Positions 1 to 11,876 of a stretch of 64,000 bases of DNA are shown here, piece by piece; position 1 is the first letter of the stretch; each line of letters opens with the position of its first letter. Where the stretch lies: assembly GCA_040954595.2 (NCBI GenBank), contig CM082582.2, positions 9,114,001 to 9,178,000 on the forward strand, given 5' to 3'. A program made the position numbers and the translations under genes. Below the pieces are notes generated by a model. That model was not told where the DNA came from. It searched no databases and worked only from the letters and a program-made list of their open reading frames with translations. The stretch is from Balanoglossus misakiensis (lineage: Eukaryota; Hemichordata).

Positions 1-1769
1 TATCAAGGTGACATACAAATCTCAATGATCAGGAAAATGTAAATTTGGTTGCAGACACCAAGTTTTTAACGAACCAAAATATTAAGCAAATTTTGTCTCC
101 AACAAAGTTGACCACAATTAATTAAAGTTGACTACAATTAATTAACTGGAATGACAGTTGTAAACGAATTAACCACAGGGAAAAAAATTGCCCTTGAAAA
201 GAAATTTAAATGAGCATCCATTCTGCAGATTCTAGAGATCGTGATATGATACGGGATAACAAACAGTGCAGTCATATTTTTCGTTCAGAGCATTTAAGAC
301 TCGGCTGCAAGCCCTTCAGATATTATCTGCGCTGTCCATTACAAGGCTGTTTCCAGTCTGCTCATAAGTGTAGTACAAAGATTATTGACAGCCTGCCCCA
401 TCAATCATCCTCTGAGTAATACATGTAATTACACAACCACTGTCTCCATCTGCGGACGACTTTCAACACTTGGTGGCGTTCTTCACTGTAAGAAATGGAT
501 TCATCTGCCCTGTCATGTGATCCGTCTTCATGATAACAAGCTGCCAGATATTTTTTAGTTACATAAAATCTTTACGGCCTGAAAGTTTAATCTTTGATTC
601 TACAAAGCAGAGCTATCCACAGTGGACGCTGCTTTTTAATTTTGGATGACTGGATAATAATAAACGTATTCATTGAATATTCAATTTAGCCACCATCATA
701 AATTCCTGGAGAGAACACAGCATAAACATCAATGTATAGACATAATTAAATAACTATAAATATCTGCAAATAAATATACTCTAAAAATAAATGCTTTCAA
801 ACTGATATTTACAAAAAATCACACAGATATAAATAAAACTAGTGAAATATTGTGATCATTTCTCAATGTTGTCTCACTGAAAATGAAAGATATTTGTAAT
901 ACAATTGTCTGCTGTGAAAAAAAGTAGGGGACAGTTTCTTTGGCAACTTCCATGACCCCTAGATGACCCCACATTTCGGTATTCTTTTTGGAAAATCCAT
1001 TTTTCTCGCTTTTGTAAGGTCAAAAATAATTGAAGGGGTATCACCTTACCTAATCGTACATGTATTTCATATTATGTTGTCAATCAAAAAATGAACTGAC
1101 TAATCTGATCTCACAGGTTTTCGAAAGCAAAAATAAAAAATAAAATGAAAGCAAAACTCAACGACCTATCGTATCAGCTAGATATAGACTATTCCGTCTA
1201 TAGCAGCTAGAAAACTTAAAATGGTCAATCATTAGTATAAACTAAACATTCAAATCCTAGAAAGTGGTTTGATCATTTCTGCATCATTTAACCTCTTTTT
1301 CCTAACAATTTGTTTTCATTTGGGATTGGACCCACACACTATGAATTCAGGTGAAAAAGCAAAACAGTATTAGCAATGGGATATGTTCTGTGTACCATTA
1401 CATCATAAGTAACACAAACGATCAAAGCTAAAGAAAAGTGACAATGGAACTTTTTAGCTGAATATATAGTTAGTAATATTAAACAACAAAATGAATCAGT
1501 TCAGGACAGTATGTACCCAAAATGCCATGATTCCCTTATCAAAGCCATTTCAAGAACTCGAATCAACGGTAAAACAAATCTGTATTTTGGCAATCTTTGA
1601 ACAAATCTGGCAGTCACATTACTTGGCAACTGCCATGTGAGTTTAACAGGTCAAAGGTAAAGCTCCAAGGATAACGCCCAAGTTTCCATGGCAACCTCTC
1701 GGCAAGAGTGAATGTCCTCTTTTCAACTTCACAGCTTTCAGGACAATGGAAGGTTAACAGCAGATTCCC
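1..1769 (-). other. 3' UTR / 3' flank of the minus-strand zinc-finger gene
   Basis: No coding sequence is recognised here; the one small open frame (210-419) has no motif and no codon bias. The interval lies directly downstream of the stop codon at 1772-1770 of the minus-strand gene and is AT-rich, as expected for a 3' UTR followed by intergenic DNA. No minus-strand AATAAA was found. Two minus-strand ATTAAA variants (plus-strand TTTAAT at 586-591 and 635-640) are the only poly(A)-signal candidates and would imply a 3' UTR of about 1.1 kb. Confidence 0.5.
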
Positions 1770-4700
1770 TCAACTGCTTCTGGGTGAGTTTTCTTTGGAA
1801 CTTTTTGGTGAGTTTCCATGACAACTGATGGGTGAGTTTCCATGACTTGCAGTCGTGCTTCCAGTATGATGTACAGTTGACTTTGCTGCCAATGCTCCAC
1901 TTTTTAGACTTTTATGTGGGGCTTCTGTGGTGGGATTTGGCTGTTTATTTCTGCTGCTCTTCTGTCCCTCAACATTTGCTGCTGGCTGACAGTCACTGTC
2001 AAAGCTGAACGGAGTCAACTGCACAAACGGCTGATATTTTGCTGACTCGATTATCCAATCGTTGTTGCTTATGCCGGCGGTGTTAGCAGTAGGATTTGGG
2101 GCGTGCTCTGCTGTGGCAACTCTACTGAATCGCAGCTGCATTTCACCGCCCTTCCCATCACGCTCTTGGAGTTTCTTTTCTTCTAAGAACCGTGAGGACT
2201 TCTGGAAGATACCCTGTTTGTGGCCGGGGTGATCCGGCAGATTTGCAGGGGTTATGATTCTCCTGACTTTCGGGGGCTCGGTGCAGAAACGCCCGTCCAG
2301 GACAACGCTACATCGTTGGATGCCATCGGTACGGAGACAAGTAGAAACGCCAGTATAATGGGGAGGCCCAGTCACAGACGTCTGGAGTACAGTACCAGTA
2401 CAGGGGGTCCGGAATTGCAACTTGCTGCCGTCTGTTTTTCTCTTGTGACCGCCAACGGTCGCGCACTTCATTCGATACATTCGAGACTTCTCAACTTTTT
2501 GCACGGGTGTTACACTGCTTCTTAGAGGTATTTTACAGTTAACATCACCAACTCCGCTTTTCACATGCCCACCATCTCCTCCAGTACCACCAAAGTCAAA
2601 GACTGCCCTCGGTGGTGTCTTTGTTGAAACTGACCACTCGGACGACTGCCGCCGGAGTTTAATGGTGCCAAGTTCGCACCCAGCTTTGTCTGTTTTCATG
2701 ACACTCTTCAGAGGTGCAGACTCCTTTGTGTCAGTTGCCACTGCTGGTGTATTTTTCAGAGAGATTTTCAGTGGTGGTACTTTTCTGTGTGACGTCGATC
2801 TGTCTTGCCCGGAACCATCTTGACGCGGCATTGAGCTGACAACATACTGGACGCTGCTCGAACTGCAACAGCTTTGCTGCTCTTGTCCGTGTGACCCCTC
2901 ACCGGTTTCCGTGTTCGGTGTGTCCCTACTTCTTTTACTGCTCGTCTTTGTGGACGCAAACCTTTCCTCAAAACAGTGTAAAGGTCCCCATGCGTGGCAG
3001 TGGCCATCCTTCACAGTCGCATCAGAAGAATATGGTGTCGTCTCCAGCTGTGGTTTACCCACCTGGGCGCCACCGGCCTGGACCTCGATGGTGGGGTGCA
3101 CGCTGTCCATCCATTGCCCATCATCTTCGGCGCTGAGCGAACGCGACGAGCGGTCCACAATTTCGAATGTCCTGACCGCAGCCCCGGACAGATTAGTACC
3201 GCTCCCCTCACTGTCAGCCTCTTGCATCACCACACTGCCTGCATCAGTCGGATCATTCAAGTCAATGCTCATTCTCTTAACATATGCATGAGAGCTGCTC
3301 AGCTCACTCTGAAAAGAGCAGCTGGTTTTGTCTATCTGGCCAGCGATAAAATCTCCCTCCTCTGTTTTGGGTTTCTTAGACAGGGGTTCGGTGACATCAT
3401 CCGGCAGCGACAACAGCCACTGTTTGACTTCCTTGTATCCTTCTTTCTTCTTGATCCTCTTTTCTTTCTTCCGCCTTTTCCGGCGGTGCTTCTTACTCCT
3501 TGCCACCGGCACGCCCAATGGGGTCAGCTTAGCCACCTCGGGGGAAGAGCAGAATTTGCCGGGCAGGTGCTGGCTTGTCTGGTGGTAGTCTGATTCCTGC
3601 ATCCTGGGGATTGTGGACAGCATCTGTCTGCTCTGTGACTTTGGACTGAGAATCTTTGGACTACTGGTCAAAGAGGTTTCACTTTTGTCAACGGGTACAT
3701 CCAGAGATTTGCTTCCGCTGTCCACTTCTGTCATTTTTTCGTCTTGGTGAATGAAAGATCCAGAATACAACGGGGTGTTGGTGCTGTGGGAAGGTGATGA
3801 ATCTTCAGTTTCAGTTCTAATTTTAGCACCAACGGTTTTATTACCGTTATTCTTCTGTCCACCTGCTTCGCCAACAAGCAGACAATTCTTGTAGCCACTT
3901 CCTGGAGTCTCTGCATGCGATGTGACACTGATCGCCGACGAGTAGCCACTCTTGCTGAAATTTTCATCAGTAACAGTTTCCTGGGTCCCATCTGCTTGGC
4001 TCGCACATCCCCCTGGTTTGGCCGAATTCTCTCCTATCTCGCTGATCTCCATCGCCATGGAAACAACATCACCGGGTTCTCCTTTGCGTTCTTCCTCCTT
4101 TGCTTCTTCACATGCTAAGACATCTGTGCTGCTGCCAACTTGTCCACTATTTTCCAAAGCCCAAGTTGCAGGGGTAGTCTCGTCTGATGTACAATCAACA
4201 CACCCACTGATTGCATCTCTGCCAAACTTCTCTTCACCTCTGGTTTCTGGCTCGACATCTATTACTAGTGTCCCTGGACTGTCTTGACTTGTGTGTTCTG
4301 ATGGCTGACTGGCCTCTCCGGCAGAAGCTGATGTACTTACACATGCTGTACGTATGGATGATGCTGATGCAGATACTTCTAGGGTTGGACTAGTTCCAAA
4401 GTTAGTTGTAGGAGTGATGCTTGTAGTTGATATGGGAAGAACTTGAGAATTAACCGTTGTACAGATTGGTGGTGTAAGAGTGTCCACCTGTTGTGTGTTT
4501 GCTTGGCTTGCGGTGAATTCTGACTCACTTTTAGATTTTGTTTTGCACCCACTGGTGTACTTTTCTGTAGCCCGAGCTGATGCGTTGAGGTCCATGCCAG
4601 TGTCAGATTTTCCTTCAAAACGCATGCTTTCAGTTAAGTTTTCCCGGGATGTACTTTTGCTCTTACGGGTACGTCGGTTCAATGACTCTGCAATGTCGAA

Positions 4701-5830
4701 CCTACTCAGGACAGCTTTGTGGGCATCTTGATCCAGCTTATGATCAGGTGAGCTCCTGGACCATATGATGTGGATGTTCTCCGCCGAAGACTGGTTTGTG
4801 CTCTGGGTGTACGTCACTGTGTGAGCGCAGCTGCTGGCAATGGATATCCTGGACACTGCCGGCGGAGGCCAGAGTTTGAACGGTGGTGGGATCACTCCTG
4901 CTGCCTGCTGATCTTGCTCGCGGGCGGGAATACTGAAGAAGCACACCTGTGGCTTGGGCGCAATCTTCACGGGGGCGCTCTGCGATCTGGCGCGCTTGCG
5001 TTTGCGAGTGGAGGCGGTTGGTGCTGCTGGTCTCGCCCTGGACGAGTCCGCGGCGGGCGGGAGGGAGACTTGCGGTCCCGGCACCGGTTGCGGGGTGAAC
5101 CTCTTCACGAGCGCGTCGATCTTCGAGCAACAACTCGGCACAAACGTGTGCACCTGCTGGGGATGCCAAACACTGGGACCTTCAGAAAGGACCTTGCCCA
5201 CACTGGACATGCATCTGGATGACAGACTGATGACTTTCACAAGCTCTTGCAGATTCCCAAGTGGCTCTGTGTCCACAGGCAGTTCACTGGAGGGCAACAC
5301 ACCAGTACATCTTGAGTGACTTGTTTGTTGACTGAACAAGTCACCACTGTGACAATCTACAACTCTCACTTGATTGCTCTGAGTGGCTGTCACCATCGTC
5401 GTCCTGGTTCCCTCGCGACTCTCCTGCATTTGGCTTTCACTTTCAATGTCGACACAACCAGCATCCGATATTATTCCCACTGACGGCATTCCTTCTATGT
5501 CGTCAGTCTTGTCCACCATCAACAAATCAGTCAATGCCGCATCCATGTCAACCATATCAAAATCAACAGGTGTCTTGACCCCATCTTCAGTTGTTGATGG
5601 CATTGTTCTGTTCGAAGCAGCAGCTTCAACGTTGCTACCAATTTCATCGAGGCATCTAAGTGGATGGATCTGATTTGCACCAGAAGAGACAAAGTCTGAC
5701 AAGTCATCACCAAGTTCTGATGACTGAGTTTGTTCAATTGCATACCGGTACTTATCTTCGAGGGGTAATAAGCTTTCTTTGTTCACATTCTTGTCTTCCT
5801 TGCTTTTTTCATGATCAGCAACCTCTTTGT
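1770..5830 (-). CDS. Coding exon C: disordered C-terminal half
   Basis: A 4061-nt terminal exon completing codon 1733 (G|AC, Asp) and encoding residues 1734-3085, with TGA at 1772-1770. The acceptor is TTTTCAG, just before 5830. No zinc finger is present. The sequence is low complexity, rich in Ser, Thr, Glu and Pro, with basic patches STRKRKRARS (about residue 2006) and KKHRRKRRKKEKR (about 2506) that look like nuclear localisation signals. The C-terminus is a short degenerate repeat of the NSP type (GNSPISC, GNSPKSS, ENSPRSS). Conservation cannot be judged from this sequence alone, so function beyond a regulatory tail is unknown. Confidence 0.85.
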
Positions 5831-8800
5831 CTGAAAATGGAAGGTTCCAAAAATAATTGTTAGCATCACAGAATCCATTAACTATAATCTGTTTTCCTTT
5901 TCTGATAAAAATGTTTGAAAATCCCACATTGTAATATGCATATTGCTTGATAAATACAATTGTATACTCCTTATGACTTACCATTTTTGCCACATGATGG
6001 AAGATCTTCAATCACAGAATTACGCTGTAATCTTCCTGTGTAATCCTCAGCTGCAGGACAATGTTCACTTCCCAGGGCTGCTCCATAATTGCGTCCATCC
6101 TCATCCTCAAAATCATCGTCAATGATTAGCTTTCCGGGTATCTCCACATCGTCATCGTAACTGTAAATTTCACTAACGGGGACACCGCCAAAGGTAGAGA
6201 TCTCTTCCATGTCTTCATCACAAGACTGGATGTCGACCAGGGGCTTGTCATTTCTTCCATTCACTTCAGGAGTTATCCGACCATCTCCTTCCTCCATTCT
6301 TTGCCCTGCCGGAATTTCACTTTCATCGACTGGCGTGATTTCCCCATAGGACTCCAAATTACCATCTCGATGCGACATGATGACATCACAATCACCCCTC
6401 AGTATCTCATCATCTCCTTGATCCACTTCTTTCGCATTCACAACCTCACTTTTCTCTCTGTGGACTGGAAGCATATCCAAATCACTGTCCCCATGCAAGT
6501 CGGTGACATCATAACTGCCTATTGCCTGATTAAACAACTCATCTGTTTCACGGTCCATTCTGTTTATATCATCACTTCCATATTCGTACACCGGCATCAT
6601 TTCTTCACAGGAATACAAATCACCGTCTCTGGGCAACATGCTGGCATCATATTGGTCTTTTACATCACACGTCTCTTCCACTAATATTTTGCTATCTGGA
6701 GGTTTACGCTTTTCATCGTGTTCTGATGTCAGCTGAGATGCAGCACTGAGACCTGTGGTTGATAAAGTGGGCATGGGCCTGGTCACACCTGATGATTCTG
6801 CAATCCTGGCGACCTTGCAGTCCGTTGCGTTGTTGCCATCGTCACCTCCCACTTCATTCTCACACACAGCACTGTCAGTCGCCACCACTGGGACAGTTTT
6901 CTCACTCCCGTATTCTGACTTGACAAAATTTCCTCCACTTGTTTGACGGCATCGATGAGTTGAGAAGTGTGACTGTGTGCTGGACTCGCCTACTGGGAAG
7001 AGGGTGATATCTGAATCACTCTGCTCATAAATGCAATTTTCACCAGCAAATTGACTGTCTCTGTTGGGTGGGTCAATTATGGACTGCAGCTGGTGATGGA
7101 TTGAATTCTGGCCGTCTGTTCCCATATCAACGTATGTGGAGTTTTGATGAATGCGTCCTGTTTCAGACTGACTGCTCACTGGTGGGATATATGTTGCATG
7201 CTGTTCAATGGCCCTGAGTGAACCTTGACTTCCACAGGTTTCAGTTGTACCCACACAGGTTCCATCCTGTCTCTTCGCCACGCCGCTGTCATCCTTCACA
7301 TTGGACTCAGAATGATCCATTGACAGATCTAGTATTAGTGCTTGATAAGGCGATGCCTGCGGCTGTGTTTTGGACATGCTCAGATCAAGAGGTTCCAAGT
7401 GCATTGATTTGATTACGTTGGCGTGACTCTCGTAGATATCACGGAAAAAGTGATGGCTGGTTACTGGGTAGTTGTGTCTGTTTCCGATGTGTGCTTGGAA
7501 GGTGTTTTCAATGTGGTATGGATCAAAGCGCCCAACCACCATGGACGCCAGTTGGGGCACGGTTTTCTTCGCAGTTGCGAGGTCAAGAGGTCGAGGAATG
7601 TTGTTATTTTCATCCCAATTGACTTGACCAGGGACATATGTTGGATATATTGCTGGTCTGCTCACACAGGGTACCATTTTCGCCGACTGACCAATGGATG
7701 GACTGGTGTGCATATCATCAACTTGTGATTTTATTTCTGAAGTTCTCGACAGAAGATCACGCAAGATATCTTTTTGTGAGCCTTGCTTAGATACGTCAGC
7801 TTGCCCGGTCATGTTCATGGGCGTTAGTCCACGGCAATCCTGTTTCACTGGCGCATGATCAGGCAACTTAGGTTTACCACGGGCTGAAACCGGCACTTTT
7901 AGTGACGGCGCTCGCTTAGTCTTCTTGCCGGGAGTCTTTTTCCGGCCGACTCTCGCTTCTCCGGTCGACTTCGCCTCCTCTTCCAGAGAACTCTCGCCTT
8001 CGTTGCCGGTTGCATCCGTGTCCTTTGTCTTCCGGAAAACGGTGGAGAACGCCAAGCTCTTGTGTTTGGACTTCAAGTGCGACCTGATGGAGGCCACCTG
8101 GGTGCCAGTATAGTTGCAGTACTTGCAGCTGTATGGTCGGTCAGCGGTGTGCGTGCGAATATGAATTTTGAGATGAAACGGCTGGTGGAAATTCTTTTCG
8201 CAAAACGGGCAATGATACATGCCAGTGTCTTTCTTCCTTGTTAGCTTCAGATCCGACTCAAACTTGCTTCTTTCAAATGTGTAGTGCATGTCCAACCTCA
8301 TGCACAACTGGTCATTTTTGGGTTCTTTCTTCACAGGAACAGCTAACTTCTTCGCCCTCCTCTTTTTCGGCATGGTGTTAGCTTTTTTGTCTTTCTTTGG
8401 TGAAGGGGGTTTCATTTTTTCTACTTCATTGACAGCAGTGCTGGTCTTAACATATTTGACTTCTTTTCTCAGGAGCAAGCCACTTTCTTCTGCCAGATTA
8501 GTCTGCTGGGACAGGGTTGTATACGGATCAAGTCCAGCTCTGTTGATAGACACTATGCTGTACTCGGCAGTCGAAGCAAAACTTGATTTTCTGAGATGAT
8601 TTTTCTCAGACTTTTCACCCAGTCCAAGTTGGCTCACGTATGTGTTTTTTGATTTGTCTGTTCCGATTGGCTGCACACCAGGAGTTGAGTTTTGCGAAGC
8701 GGGTACAGTCCCTTGATATCTCCTTGCACCAACATCTGTGGTGAATTCACTAGCACCTGCTTGACTCGTACCAAATCCGTCGCCATTATCAGAGACTTCT

Positions 8801-11326
8801 AACGCATTCTCCAAGTTCTTCAGCTTCAACTGGGAGTGCATGAGCAAATCCATGCTGTATCCCCTGCCGATAGTGTCTGGCATGAACAGAGTCCCAGAAG
8901 CATGGCTGTACATGACCAGGTCCATCCACATCAGACCGATGTCATTCCTGTGGCTCTGCATGTGTCTCCTCTGCTGCCATGACTCGGAGAAACTCCGGGG
9001 ACACAGCTTGCACAACTTCACTTTGCCCTTGGGTGCTTCGTCCCCGGGGAGTGACTGTGCCTCCCCATCCTGCTCAACTTTACTGTGGCTCTGCATGTGT
9101 CTCTTCAGGTTCCACCACTCGGCGAACGTGCGATCGCAAACTTTGCACATGTGTGGCTTCAGGATCATCAATCCCTCGGACGGCACACTCTCCTTTTTCT
9201 TCTTTCCGTGTCTGCCTTCCAGCGATTCAAGAAGCGAGGTGCACTTCCTTTTTCTTGTGCGGGTGGACTTTCCTGGGAGCGGATCACCCGACCGGTTTTC
9301 TGGTTTCGATTCTGCGGTCACTGCACAGGCAGGCTTCGCTTGCACAGCACTGGTGGCCGGTTTGATGTTTTTCGCTTTCCCCAAGTGGCTAGTCATGTGC
9401 CGTCTCAGGTGCCACACTTCAGCAAATTTCCTCTCGCATAACGAACACTTATGTTTCGCTTTGTCCTGAGCAGGGGCTGCAGCTTCTTTTCTTGCTTCAG
9501 TGCCTTTGTTGGATGCTGCGGACACCGCGCTTGTTGGCTTCTCAGTGGGCTTGCTGTGTGCTGTGGTTGAGTGTACAGCTTGGCTGGCTGGATTCTCAGA
9601 GACCTGCTGAACTGTGGGACCCCTCTTGTGGTAGTTAGCCAGGTGCTTCTGTCTTTCCTCTTCTGTCATGAATATGATTCGACAAATTGGACAGGGGAAA
9701 AGGTTGTCGATGGACAGTGGTTTTTTGGTATCCTTGTTCGTAATACTTGGAATTGCACATTTCATAACAGGCAAACTCTTCTTTGGTGCTGGTGCTGACT
9801 GGGAGACAACAGGGACGGGGTGGTATGCCAAGATGTGCGTCTCGAGAAAGTGAGGATTTGAGAAAGTTTTACTGCACAGCTGACAGGAAAAATTGCTTTC
9901 CCTCTGATTCATCAATACTGGCAGTGCTGTGCTACTTGCTGTTGGTCTGCTTGTAGGACACTTTTGCTGTACCGGTACATGAGCAGAGCCTGTCTGGGCC
10001 ACTGACACCGAAACCGGCACAATCATTTTGGTCTTATGCGTCTTTAAGTGACTCTTCAGATACCACTTTTCGCTGAAACCCCGGCCGCAGACGTCGCACT
10101 TGTATGGTTTCACCCAGATGTGCTTGCGGACGTGCATCTTGAGGTGCCAGTGGTTGTTGTACACTTTCTTGCACTTGGTGCACTCAAAGGCGATGTAGGT
10201 CTTCTTGTGGAAGGCTTCAGCGATGTGCGCCGTCATCTGGGCGGACTCGTAGCAAGTGAAGGTGCACAGGGCGCAACAGTGGATGACTCTCCCGAAGCAG
10301 ACGTGGTCGGCCGGTTTGCCCGCTTCAGGCAGTGGGCCTCCACAGGTGCTACACATGGACTGCACAGGGGTGTGCAGGCTCGTCCTGTCGTCAAACACCC
10401 CCATGTCGGGCTCGGTCTTTACTGGCGTGCTGTAGGGCACGCAGTGGGCACTGGTCTCGCTGGCTGGGGTCACCCGCTGTTGCTTGGGTTGGTGCATTTC
10501 TGCGGACTGCATAAACACTGCTTGAGAAGAGTCCGGGCGTCTCAGCGGAACCGGCTCCGACTTGCTGAAAGACTTGTTGTGGTACCGCCACATATGGCTC
10601 TGCATGTTCTCCTCTTCAAAACACATGTAGGTGCAGTACGAACAACGAAGCGCTTGATCGCCAGTAGCGTGTACGCGCCCAAAGTGATCATCCATCTGGT
10701 GCCGATGCTTGAAACTTTCCTCGCAGATGGCACAACTCTGCTGGTCTATTCCCTCGGTGATGAAACGCATGCCGGAAAGTGGGTCTGTGTTTCCACCTGC
10801 TAGATGTTTCTGGTTGGCTCCAAGTGAATGGCTGATCTTTTGCTGATGGTGTTGACTGCGAGAAGCACCCTGACAACCGTACGGCATGTTGGGGACAGGA
10901 TTGTCACCCTGCCCAAGTCTCTTGGCTAAACGGGTAGGAGGAACAGTGGGCACCTGATAGAGTAAAGAAACGAGAAATTGTCTTACTGTACAGTTCTGGT
11001 GCTGTTCCTGCAAATTCGCTAAACTTCCAGATGTTTTCTCTCTTGATCTAGCTCTCTCTCATACCCCAGCACAGCAAATCATGTTATAAATCGTACTTTA
11101 CCTGGTAGAATATTGGATGGTAGAATGGTCTATTGACTTTTGAAATGGTCACCTGGTGCGACATCCCTGATGATTCTTGATACTCGTCTTGCCCTCCACC
11201 ACTGTAGCCAACTTCACTGTGGGAACGCATTGGTAATAGTGGATGCCTGCCTTGAACTACGGAGTAAGCAGGAACTTGGTTCTGCAAAATTCTGTGGGGG
11301 CGCACTACCGGGTTCGCTTTCTCCAT
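1770..11326 (-). CDS. Giant C2H2 zinc-finger protein with CtBP motif, ZNF516/ZNF217-class candidate (3 coding exons)
   Basis: Three minus-strand exons, 11326-11102, 10953-5982 and 5830-1770, join through GT-AG introns of matching phase (0, then 1) to an open frame of 3085 codons plus stop. About a dozen C2H2 fingers lie in the first third. Several carry a Trp where most fingers do not (FSEKWYLKSH, FAEVWHLRRH, FAEWWNLKRH, FSESWQQRRH). A tandem finger pair near residues 985-1040 ends in YSCKYCNYTGTQVASIRSH, which resembles the paired fingers of ZNF217/ZNF219/ZNF516/ZNF536. Near residue 1259 is PLDLSMSK, a CtBP-binding PxDLS motif, with a second LDLSM near 1282. The C-terminal half is Ser/Thr/acidic and disordered apart from basic nuclear-localisation stretches near 2006 and 2506. 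Expected role: nuclear DNA-binding corepressor adaptor. The family call is inferred from finger style, the CtBP motif and the divergent ZNF236 neighbour. It is much longer than human ZNF516 (about 1160 residues), so orthology is unproven; the splice model itself is firm. Confidence 0.8.
5831..5981 (-). other. Intron of 151 nt between exons B and C
   Basis: GTAAGT donor at the 5981 end and TTTTCAG acceptor at 5833-5831 on the minus strand. The intron can be read through in another frame, so two overlapping open frames appear across it. The phase-1 match (G|AC) and consensus splice sites make splicing the better reading. Confidence 0.85.
5982..10953 (-). CDS. Coding exon B: zinc-finger array and CtBP motif
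   Basis: A 4972-nt exon encoding residues 76-1732 plus one base of codon 1733. Acceptor: CTCTATCAG before 10953. Donor: AAATG|GTAAGT at 5981, phase 1. In order it holds CAICEESF and CSYCTYMC fingers near residues 150-200, CALCTFTC, the CTKCKKVY/CDVCGRGF pair, CQLCSKTF, CPICRIIF, CSLCERKF, CKVCDRTF, CKLCPRSF, and the CPFCEKNF/CKYCNYTG pair near 985-1040. The PLDLSMSK and LILDLSMDH motifs follow near 1259 and 1282, then a long acidic region rich in Asp, Glu and Gly. An uninterrupted exon of about 1657 codons is unusual for a spliced animal gene. Confidence 0.85.
11102..11326 (-). CDS. Coding exon A (N-terminus) of the giant zinc-finger gene
   Basis: This 225-nt exon encodes 75 residues beginning MEKANPVVRPHRILQ and ending FYHPIFYQ. 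The ATG is the first codon after a good acceptor (pyrimidine tract ending TATCCAG, AG at 11328-11327), so translation probably starts here and a noncoding 5' exon lies upstream. A longer coding start in an unseen exon is possible. The donor is CAG|GTAAAG, phase 0, and it joins exon B across a 148-nt intron (11101-10954). No domain is recognised in this piece. Confidence 0.75.
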
Positions 11327-11776
11327 CTGGATAGGAAGATATGCCTTTGGGTGAGTGAGCAGTGTGTAATAAGATTTCAGAATGAAAGAGAGCGACGGGA
11401 AGATTGCACACTGAATCACAATCCATGAAACTCAATCAATGCCAAAATACAATGTATTTTCAAACTTAAGTTATCTCATATGAATGTACTGATCAAGACA
11501 TATTCATCTTTTAATACAGTTGTATGAAACTAGCATTAGTAAATTTTGTAGGTACAAATAAAAATATTATGATGTACAAAAAGTATTTTTTTAACTTGCC
11601 TTCTATATAAATGACAATAATCAATAATATGATTGGCAGGATATCTTGTTTTCGGACATCAGAATCTTCAATCTTTTATGTCACTTGTTCAAAAAGAAAA
11701 GTTCAAACGTTAGATAAAGTCTTAGTTACACTTGCGGTGTTTTATTCCATAGTTACTTGTGAACCATATAATTTTT

Positions 11777-11876
11777 GCCCCCCCCCCCCAAATAATAATA
11801 AATAAACAAACAAACAAACAAACAAACATAATACACAGTGACACACACACATACATACATACAAATAAACAAACAT
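11777..11876. repeat. Low-complexity tract: C12 run plus (CAAA)n, (CA)n and (CATA)n
   Basis: A run of C (about 11778-11789) is followed by AATA units, a CAAA tetranucleotide array, a short CA array and CATA units. It lies in the intergenic interval upstream of the minus-strand gene and has no coding potential. Confidence 0.9.

Noticed and set aside
2994-3593. 199-codon plus-strand frame opposite exon C
   Set aside because: It overlaps the long minus-strand coding exon and has random composition.
5831-6011. Frame continuing upstream of exon C through the 151-nt intron (a start at 6011)
   Set aside because: The stretch is AT-rich with Asn/Ile/Tyr-rich peptide unlike its neighbours, and it is bounded by consensus GTAAGT and TTTTCAG sites whose phases agree.
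10048-10803. 251-codon plus-strand frame opposite the minus-strand zinc fingers
   Set aside because: It is antisense to several intact C2H2 fingers and shows no motif of its own.
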